From contig JAETRQ010000003.1 in NCBI GenBank assembly GCA_021770095.1, positions 62,001 through 126,000 on the forward strand: DNA of 64,000 bases, given 5' to 3'. The DNA comes from Eubacteriaceae bacterium (GTDB lineage Bacteria; Bacillota; Clostridia; Oscillospirales; Acutalibacteraceae). Made by a program: the position numbers and the translations under genes. Below, one piece after another: positions 58,856 to 64,000 of this stretch; position 1 is the stretch's first letter, and every line of letters begins with the position of its first letter. The notes beneath the pieces were generated by a model. The model was not told the origin of the DNA. It was given only the letters and a program-made list of their open reading frames with translations, and made no database searches.

Positions 58856-60057
58856 GTATGAAAGTTGAATTTGAAAACAAAAACAGAGTGGATATTTCGA
58901 TGTATCAATATGATTACGGTCAGCAACTGGAAATAACAGGTGTTGACCTGCCTGATGAGTTTGAACTGCATGTCAGTGTCGGTACAGGCCGTGCAGAAGT
59001 AGTGAAGGGTCACTTTGCTAATGGTACAGGCACGGTTTTACTTCCTGATATTGCATTAAGACAAAGTGTTACAAGTTTTGATTGTTGGCTTTTTGATAAA
59101 AAGGAGTGTCAGGGAACAACACTGCGTACTATACGCATTCATCTTAACCGGCGTGAGTATCCATCAGATGTCCCATGTATTGACGATTTGCCGAAAGTGA
59201 AAGAATATGCCGATTATGTTAAAGAAAATGCCGAACTTGTATCCTACGCAAAAACAGTAGGTGATGAATTGAAAAAACTTGCCGAAAACGGAGCATTCAA
59301 CGGCAAAGACGGAGCAGCAGGACCGCAGGGACCGAAAGGGGAAAAAGGCGAGCCGGGCACAACGGACTATAATAGCCTTGAGCATCAGCCAATCGTAGAA
59401 CTTGAGGTTGAGGAAGGGACAAACATCGCTGATTTTCATATTGGATTATGGAAAATGAAAAGCGATGTGATGATAACAGACAGTGAAAACAGTCAGGTGT
59501 ATTTGTGTGCAGGTGATATTGTAAAAATATATGGAGTGGTGGCGGACGACATTGAGTTCACTTCTGCTTACAGTATTCTTTCTGCTGATTGGTCAGCAGT
59601 GGGAAATATTGATGACCCGATAGCACAATCCCTGATTATCAATAAAAACGATTTGCTGACCCTGACGGATGATACTCTGAATGATAAGTCGGATTTTCCT
59701 GTATCAAACAAAGCCGTTACCACAGAGTTAAACAGCCTGAAAACAAAGATTGAACGTCCGTCACAGTTCTATTTTTCTCCGAAAACCAATACGGAGTATA
59801 GATTCGGCACAATATATTCTCCTGTTGCAGAGTTGGAAATGGATAATGGTTTTGCATTCGGCAGTGATTTTATAAGCGGTCTTGTATTTGTCAGCGGAGA
59901 AACACCGACAGAGTTTACATATTCAAAAAATATCAAATTCACAGGTGATGACTGCAACGACAATGTGTTTGTGCCGACTGCTGAAAAAATTTATGATATT
60001 GTGTTCTGGAGCAATGACTGCGGATTACAGGCAGTCGTGCGGGGAGTGGATAGATGA
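58852..60057 (+). CDS. Tail fibre / BppU-like protein with short collagen-like stretch
   Basis: A 401-residue protein: N-terminal BppU-like domain (GYDVDLP region, TGVDLPDEFELHVSVG), a coiled link (VKEYADYVKENAELVSY), a short collagen-like segment GKDGAAGPQGPKGEKGEPG (about residues 151-169), then strand-rich C-terminal domains. It probably links the baseplate to fibres and contacts the host surface. Confidence 0.82.
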   Translation: MSMKVEFENKNRVDISMYQYDYGQQLEITGVDLPDEFELHVSVGTGRAEVVKGHFANGTGTVLLPDIALRQSVTSFDCWLFDKKECQGTTLRTIRIHLNRREYPSDVPCIDDLPKVKEYADYVKENAELVSYAKTVGDELKKLAENGAFNGKDGAAGPQGPKGEKGEPGTTDYNSLEHQPIVELEVEEGTNIADFHIGLWKMKSDVMITDSENSQVYLCAGDIVKIYGVVADDIEFTSAYSILSADWSAVGNIDDPIAQSLIINKNDLLTLTDDTLNDKSDFPVSNKAVTTELNSLKTKIERPSQFYFSPKTNTEYRFGTIYSPVAELEMDNGFAFGSDFISGLVFVSGETPTEFTYSKNIKFTGDDCNDNVFVPTAEKIYDIVFWSNDCGLQAVVRGVDR

Positions 60058-60707
60058 ATTATCTTGAAATGAAAAAGAAAGCACTGCTGAGCGGTGTTAT
60101 CAAAGATTTGCCGTATATTGAACTGGAATATATTGAAGGGACAGGCGAGCAGTATATCAATACAGGCATTATTGCAGACAGTAATACGGGAATTATGAGC
60201 ATAACTGCATACACAGGCTGGAGAGACAGAGCCGACGGCGTGTATGAGGATACAACAAAAAACAACAGACTTTATCCGCCATATCTGTCAAGTGCATCCA
60301 AAGCGGGTTATGGCTGGAATAATTATATAAATATAACAACAGCCGGTAGTTTCAAGTTGAATGTTTTTTATCAGGCACAGACGAATTTTAAGAACTGTGG
60401 AACATACAGTCTTGCTTGTGATAATGAAGTTTTGTATCAGGGAGTTATTGCAGATAAAAACAGCAAAACAGAAAATATCTCGCCTATATGCATATTTACT
60501 TCATATGCAACAGCAGCAACCAGACAAAAGGCGAGAAAAAAGCAATTTGTTATTACTAAAGGTGAACAGATTGTATTTGACGCTGTTCCTGTAATCCGCA
60601 AATCTGATAATGAAATCGGTATGTATGATAAGGTATCAGGTCAGTTTTTTACAAACCAAGGAACAGGCGAATTTTTGTATAAGGAGAAACAGAATGAAAC
60701 TGTATAA
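60054..60707 (+). CDS. Tail protein with concanavalin/LamG-like domain
   Basis: A 217-residue protein with LEYIEGTGEQYINTGI, the opening of a LamG/concanavalin-like carbohydrate-binding domain found in clostridial phage tails, ending in NEIGMYDKVSGQFFTNQGTG. It probably binds cell-surface sugars. Overlaps the previous gene by 4 bases. Confidence 0.78.
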   Translation: MNYLEMKKKALLSGVIKDLPYIELEYIEGTGEQYINTGIIADSNTGIMSITAYTGWRDRADGVYEDTTKNNRLYPPYLSSASKAGYGWNNYINITTAGSFKLNVFYQAQTNFKNCGTYSLACDNEVLYQGVIADKNSKTENISPICIFTSYATAATRQKARKKQFVITKGEQIVFDAVPVIRKSDNEIGMYDKVSGQFFTNQGTGEFLYKEKQNETV

Positions 60708-60948
60708 ATATATTGATGAAAATACAGTTGAACGCTGCCCTGCGTATCTGACAGGTGAGGATACCATAACAGCAAATCCGAGTGAGGAAATGCAAAGAGA
60801 ATTTGGTTATACCAAAACACTTGTAACAGAAGAATATCCCGCAACACCCGAAGGATATTACAGGACAGTCAGATATATTGACGGCGAGAGCGTGATAACG
60901 AAATCGTGGTCCGAGCCGATTGAGATTGAAAATAATACGGAGGAATAA
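60694..60948 (+). CDS. Small tail-associated protein
   Basis: An 84-residue protein (KLYKYIDENTVERCPAYLT, then YRTVRYIDGESVITKSWSEP). ATG 60694 follows AAGGAGAAACAG. It lies between the tail proteins and lysis gene and may be a tail-tip chaperone or adhesin part. Function inferred from position. Confidence 0.65.
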   Translation: MKLYKYIDENTVERCPAYLTGEDTITANPSEEMQREFGYTKTLVTEEYPATPEGYYRTVRYIDGESVITKSWSEPIEIENNTEE

Positions 60949-60949
60949 A

Positions 60950-62017
60950 ATGGAAAAAATATTTAATATGTTCAGTCTGATAGGCGGAACAATAGGGGGA
61001 GTGCTTGCATATCTGTTCGGCGGTTCAGATGCAATACTCATCGCATTGGTGGTCTTGGTTATTCTTGACTACATAACAGGCTTGATAAAAGCCTTTTATA
61101 CAAAGACAGTATCAAGTGAAGTTGGATTTAAAGGACTTCTGAAAAAGTTTTTGATATTCATTGTGGTTGTGACCGCTGTTGTGCTTCAGCGTGTTATCGA
61201 CAATGCAATCCCGCTCAGAGAAGTGACGATTATGTTCTTTATCTGCAACGAGGCAATATCACTGCTTGAGAATTCGTCAGAGTTCATCCCGATACCACAG
61301 AAACTGAAAGATGTGCTTTTGCAGTTAAGAGCGTCAAATGATACAGAACAAAAAGGCGGAGCAAACACAATGAAGTTCAGCCGGTGGATAAATACATATC
61401 TCGGCAGAAAGACCGATTATGACGGCGTATACGGCGTTCAGTGCGTAGATTTGATTGACTGTTACATAGATAAGTGCCTTGGATTGAAAAAAGGGTACTG
61501 GGGCAATGCAAAATTTTGGTGGACAGAAAGAAACACAAGCAAATGGCTCAAAGACAATTTTGAATTCATTACACCAAGTTATAGGAATGGTGAACTCAAA
61601 GCAGGTGATATTGGTATCCGGACAAGCGGTGCATACGGTCATATTTTTATCGTCAAAGAGGCAACCGCAAACGGCAGGATCAGATATTATGACCAAAATG
61701 CAACAGGCAGCGGTGATAAAATGACACTGAGAGAAAGACCGTACACATCATACTATATCAACGGCATTCTCAGACCAAAGGACAGAAAGAATATTGACAC
61801 AGAAAGGAACACAACAATGGCATACGGCAATGCAGCAATGGCGTCAGCACAGACAGTCTATGCAGACAGTGACCTCACGCTGAAAGTCGGCACAGTATCA
61901 AAAGGCGAACGTGTCAACCAACTCGGCACAGGCGAAGGCAATCCCATGATTTCGTACAAAACCGCATCCGGCTACAAAGTCGGCTTCGCTAAGAAAGGTA
62001 CTGTCAGAAAAGATTGA
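60950..62017 (+). CDS. Holin-CHAP endolysin in one reading frame
   Basis: A 355-residue protein joining two lysis functions: residues 1-130 are a holin of the TcdE/phage holin type (spans in LIGGTIGGVLAYLFGG, ILIALVVLVILDYITGLI, FLIFIVVVTAVVLQ), and from about 140 a CHAP amidase/endopeptidase follows (VYGVQCVDLIDCYIDK with catalytic Cys; GAYGHIFIVKEA with His). The C-terminal part is SH3-like. A GGCGGAG site before ATG 61370 could also start the CHAP enzyme alone. Normally these are two genes. Confidence 0.85.
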   Translation: MEKIFNMFSLIGGTIGGVLAYLFGGSDAILIALVVLVILDYITGLIKAFYTKTVSSEVGFKGLLKKFLIFIVVVTAVVLQRVIDNAIPLREVTIMFFICNEAISLLENSSEFIPIPQKLKDVLLQLRASNDTEQKGGANTMKFSRWINTYLGRKTDYDGVYGVQCVDLIDCYIDKCLGLKKGYWGNAKFWWTERNTSKWLKDNFEFITPSYRNGELKAGDIGIRTSGAYGHIFIVKEATANGRIRYYDQNATGSGDKMTLRERPYTSYYINGILRPKDRKNIDTERNTTMAYGNAAMASAQTVYADSDLTLKVGTVSKGERVNQLGTGEGNPMISYKTASGYKVGFAKKGTVRKD

Positions 62018-62045
62018 CGTCAGAAATATAAATATATATGAATTT

Positions 62046-62076
62046 CCCCGGCTCATACAGAGTCGGGGATTTTTTG
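62046..62076 (+). terminator. Intrinsic terminator of the late operon
   Basis: Stem CCCCG/CGGGG (about 62046-62050, 62064-62068) followed by ATTTTTTG. Confidence 0.8.
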
Positions 62077-62077
62077 T

Positions 62078-62254
62078 TTATTTACTGTTTTTCTCATAAG
62101 TCAGTATTTTTTCAATAACAAGTTTTTCGCACCAGTCAGGACATTTCCTTTTACCCGATTCCCAGTCCTGCAATGTGCGGATAGGAATTCCCATAAAGTC
62201 ATTTACTCCTTTTTGTGTCAGACCTACGTTCTGCCTTGCCTCTTTAATTGTCAT
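62078..62254 (-). CDS. Small XRE-type HTH protein
   Basis: A 58-residue helix-turn-helix protein (KEARQNVGLTQKGVNDFMG, then PIRTLQDWESGKRKCPDW), similar to small phage or toxin-antitoxin regulators. It is coupled to the upstream small membrane gene by an ATGA overlap. It could bind the palindrome in the promoter at 62640. Confidence 0.72.
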   Translation of the reverse strand: MTIKEARQNVGLTQKGVNDFMGIPIRTLQDWESGKRKCPDWCEKLVIEKILTYEKNSK

Positions 62255-62412
62255 TTGTTTTTCCTTTCATTCTTCAATGCCATTATAAGTGCAGTAGTCA
62301 CACTTACAGCCGATATTATCAATGTGATAATCCTGAATTTAGATAATACTGTAAATGCAAGAACACAACCGACACAAGCAATGATTATTAATAATAGTAT
62401 TGATTTTTTCAT
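62251..62412 (-). CDS. Small two-span membrane protein
   Basis: A 53-residue protein (KKSILLLIIIACVGCVLAF, then IITLIISAVSVTTALIMAL) ending in ERKNK. The ATG at 62412 has no clear ribosome-binding site; a longer frame up to 62568 is probably a shadow of the gene on another frame. Coupled to the HTH gene. Function unknown. Confidence 0.5.
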   Translation of the reverse strand: MKKSILLLIIIACVGCVLAFTVLSKFRIITLIISAVSVTTALIMALKNERKNK

Positions 62413-62465
62413 ATTATTTTGATATAATAAAGACACAAGGTCAGGGGAGTTTCCTCCCCGTTCCT

Positions 62466-62606
62466 TTACCGTTTCCGTTTTTGTTTGTTGGACTTTTTCG
62501 GAGCGGTTTTCTTTTTGTCCTGTTTTATCAGTAGGGCAACTGTTATTGTGGCTATTACATTTGACCATACTGTCAAGACAATTTCGATTATGTCTTTTAC
62601 ACTCGT
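62466..62606 (-). CDS. Holin-like small toxin candidate with ACG in the start position
   Basis: A 46-residue reading frame, SVKDIIEIVLTVWSNVIATI then TVALLIKQDKKK, a one-span basic-tail peptide as in type I/holin-like toxins. AAGGAGG lies in good position before an ACG (62604-62606), where an ATG would be expected; a GTG at 62615 overlaps the ribosome-binding site. A strong promoter precedes it. It is either silenced by a start-codon mutation or uses a rare start. Confidence 0.4.
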   Translation of the reverse strand, partial: TSVKDIIEIVLTVWSNVIATITVALLIKQDKKKTAPKKSNKQKRKR

Positions 62607-62632
62607 TTGTCTCACCTCCTTGCTACTCTTAT

Positions 62633-62661
62633 AGTATAACACGCAATGCGTGCAAAGTCAA
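62633..62661 (-). promoter_or_regulatory. Strong promoter with central palindrome
   Basis: On the minus strand TTGACT (62656-62661), 17 bases, TATACT (62633-62638). The spacer holds CACGCAATGCGTG (62640-62652), a palindrome that is a likely repressor site. Confidence 0.7.
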
Positions 62662-62703
62662 GCCTTTTTTTAAATGTTTTATATTTTTTTGTTTGAAAAA
62701 CAG

Positions 62704-62741
62704 TAACCACAGGTTAATCCCTGTGGTTATTTTTTGATTAA
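62704..62741 (+). terminator. Intrinsic terminator
   Basis: Stem TAACCACAG (62704-62712) with CTGTGGTTA (62721-62729) then TTTTTTG. Confidence 0.8.
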
Positions 62742-62881
62742 AATTTGTGACAATAAAAGAAAGTGTACAATTTTGTCGAAAAAATATACAGTTTTTGACG
62801 ACTTGATTGAAAAATAAATATATGTAAACTAAAATATAACAAATAAATATTATTATATTTTGAAAACAGGAGATATAAAAA

Positions 62882-64000
62882 ATGAAAGATTTGCCAAAAA
62901 CAGTATACGATTTTTTGGATGAAATTTTGGGGAGCATTGTTCCGGGCATTTATTTTTGTTCCTATATACTTTTTTGTGCAGTTTTTTGGCTGACACCAAA
63001 AACTTTTACAAATCTTAATATTGAAAAGTATTTGTTGATTGTCCCTTTATTAGCAATATCCTATGTTATTGGAACTGCGTTCAGAAGGGCTCACTTGGGG
63101 AAGGTTGATTTGGAAAGTGCCCGATATATTTATTTCCACTCTTTACCGAAAGATGATAATTCATTTGCCTTTGCGAGTATGATTAGTGATGATGATTATA
63201 CTAAAATTATTGAACAAACAAAACGTAAAGATTTGGATGTTAACGAAGAGCAGAAAGAAACTGACAAAAAGTATAATATTTTGATGATGTTGTGTGGTCT
63301 GCATATTCCGCATGTTATTCTTTTTCTGAAAAGAAGAAAACGTTTTTTTGGTAAAAAATTGTATTCTAAGACAGCGGTGCTGAAATATATATATAGAAAA
63401 ACGAGAAATAAGTATCGGATTTTTCGGTTCTATGAATATTTAAATGAAAATGTGGAATTTCCGAAATATATTCAGGAGTTCAAGGATTTTCATTTGGAGA
63501 TAAGAGATCGTGTTATGGTCTCGGCCGTTTATCCATATTCTCATCTAAAAGAATACCTTTGCGATCGAGGTTTTTCAGAGTTAGCAAAAAAATATGTAAC
63601 ATGGGAGTGCACGGACGATAATCAGATTACAAATAGATCCAAATCAATCATTTGTCAGTATAAAGTTGAAATATATAATAAAGTACCTGAAAAAATGATG
63701 TATATGTTAAAATGTGAGGCACATATCAGATTTATGACTGCAATGTGGTATGCAAACAGAATACTGAATCCAACTTCTTTTTTTATAGGAGTTATTTCCT
63801 TTCTTATTTTGATGGTTGAAACTGTGTTCAGATTATATAATGATTCTGTCAATTTATCTAATATGATTGGTAATAAAATAATAGAGTTTTTTTACTCGAT
63901 AGGATTTAATTTATTGGATGTGGCTGATTTGAACAAAGCAATAAAGATTTTTGCAAATTATATTAACCAACTTGCTGCAACGCACAATTTGATTGATATT
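62882..64000 (+). CDS. Membrane protein of unknown function, C-terminus beyond window
   Basis: At least 373 residues: N-terminal LDEILGSIVPGIYFCSYILF with two spans (about 15-38 and 54-70), a large charged cytoplasmic part, then a further span near residue 300 (SFFIGVISFLILMVETVF). ATG 62882 follows AGGAGAT. Strong AT-richness and no phage hallmark suggest a cargo or defence-type gene at the prophage edge. No family recognised. Confidence 0.6.
   Translation, partial: MKDLPKTVYDFLDEILGSIVPGIYFCSYILFCAVFWLTPKTFTNLNIEKYLLIVPLLAISYVIGTAFRRAHLGKVDLESARYIYFHSLPKDDNSFAFASMISDDDYTKIIEQTKRKDLDVNEEQKETDKKYNILMMLCGLHIPHVILFLKRRKRFFGKKLYSKTAVLKYIYRKTRNKYRIFRFYEYLNENVEFPKYIQEFKDFHLEIRDRVMVSAVYPYSHLKEYLCDRGFSELAKKYVTWECTDDNQITNRSKSIICQYKVEIYNKVPEKMMYMLKCEAHIRFMTAMWYANRILNPTSFFIGVISFLILMVETVFRLYNDSVNLSNMIGNKIIEFFYSIGFNLLDVADLNKAIKIFANYINQLAATHNLIDI

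Larger units (their letters stand above)
29024..62741. mobile_element. SPP1-like siphovirus prophage with DGR (right end not certain)
   Basis: Contents in order: serine recombinase, type III toxin-antitoxin, CI/Cro switch, small membrane genes, DGR, DNA metabolism, Rep-like, ArpU-like regulator, terminase, portal, MuF, scaffold, capsid, head-tail, tail, lysis, right-end HTH. The left edge is the break in cotJC near 29024. The matching cotJC N-terminal coding sequence is not seen on the minus strand up to 64000, so the right edge may lie beyond the window. Confidence 0.85.

Noticed and set aside
62251-62568. The full 105-codon version of the small membrane ORF
   Set aside because: Its N-terminal half overlaps the toxin-like frame and is low-complexity and polar. 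The ATG at 62412 is preferred, though its ribosome-binding site is weak.
62030-64000. The missing N-terminal part of cotJC at the right end of the prophage
   Set aside because: No CotJC-like codons are seen on the minus strand of this stretch, so I do not place the right att site in the window.

Overview
The window looks like a low-GC, spore-forming gut Clostridia (Oscillospirales/Ruminococcus-like) chromosome. The evidence is a T-box-controlled leuA, a BirA-type site before bioY, LexA boxes of the GAAC-N4-GTTC type, a cotJC spore-coat gene, many small clostridial families and carbohydrate-active enzymes (GH43, GH26, GH18).

Layout. (1) 1-14,750 is ordinary chromosome: leuA with T-box, a PRTase-like gene, GH43, DUF1284-bioY, SOS-controlled dinB, an HPr-kinase-like protein, a lone PBECR nuclease domain, a ProX-type deacylase with a hypoxanthine-DNA glycosylase, two genes behind matching ECF-type promoters, a GntR-ABC operon, an ArsC/Spx protein, a tyrosine-phosphatase lipoprotein, and a MATE exporter behind a probable guanidine-IV riboswitch. 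(2) 14,758-15,174 is the 3' part of cotJC. (3) 15,175-28,919 is a 13.7-kb integrative element. It carries mostly accessory genes (acetyltransferases, GyrI-like, DUF4180, YdeI-like, DUF5131, GH26, GH18, TetR, EamA, an exonuclease, a zincin) and ends with a large serine recombinase. (4) 28,920-29,023 is the middle part of cotJC. Joining it to (2) across a GG core restores the reading frame exactly. (5) From about 29,024 a second large serine recombinase opens a tailed (SPP1-like siphovirus) prophage running at least to 62,741.

Prophage. The lysogeny end holds the recombinase, a type III toxin-antitoxin locus (36-nt repeat RNA plus ToxN/AbiQ toxin), a CI/Cro-like switch with operators, an SOS-box-preceded small ORF antisense to the repressor, and a dense alternating-strand array of very small membrane proteins. 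A complete diversity-generating retroelement follows: two variable target proteins, Avd, template repeat and reverse transcriptase. Next come DNA-metabolism genes (MT-A70 methylase, PAPS-reductase-like, HUH Rep-like, ArpU-like regulator), then the packaging, head, tail and lysis modules in canonical order. The tail chaperone pair has a canonical -1 frameshift site, the MuF protein carries a swapped C-terminal domain, and holin and endolysin share one reading frame. The right end has a small HTH gene and a possible type I-like toxin, followed by a membrane protein that runs off the window.

Main message: one sporulation gene (cotJC) is broken twice, by two different serine-recombinase elements. 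The first junction is precise enough to predict excision and repair of the frame, as in the sigK (skin) systems. The second element carries a retroelement that diversifies two of its own proteins.
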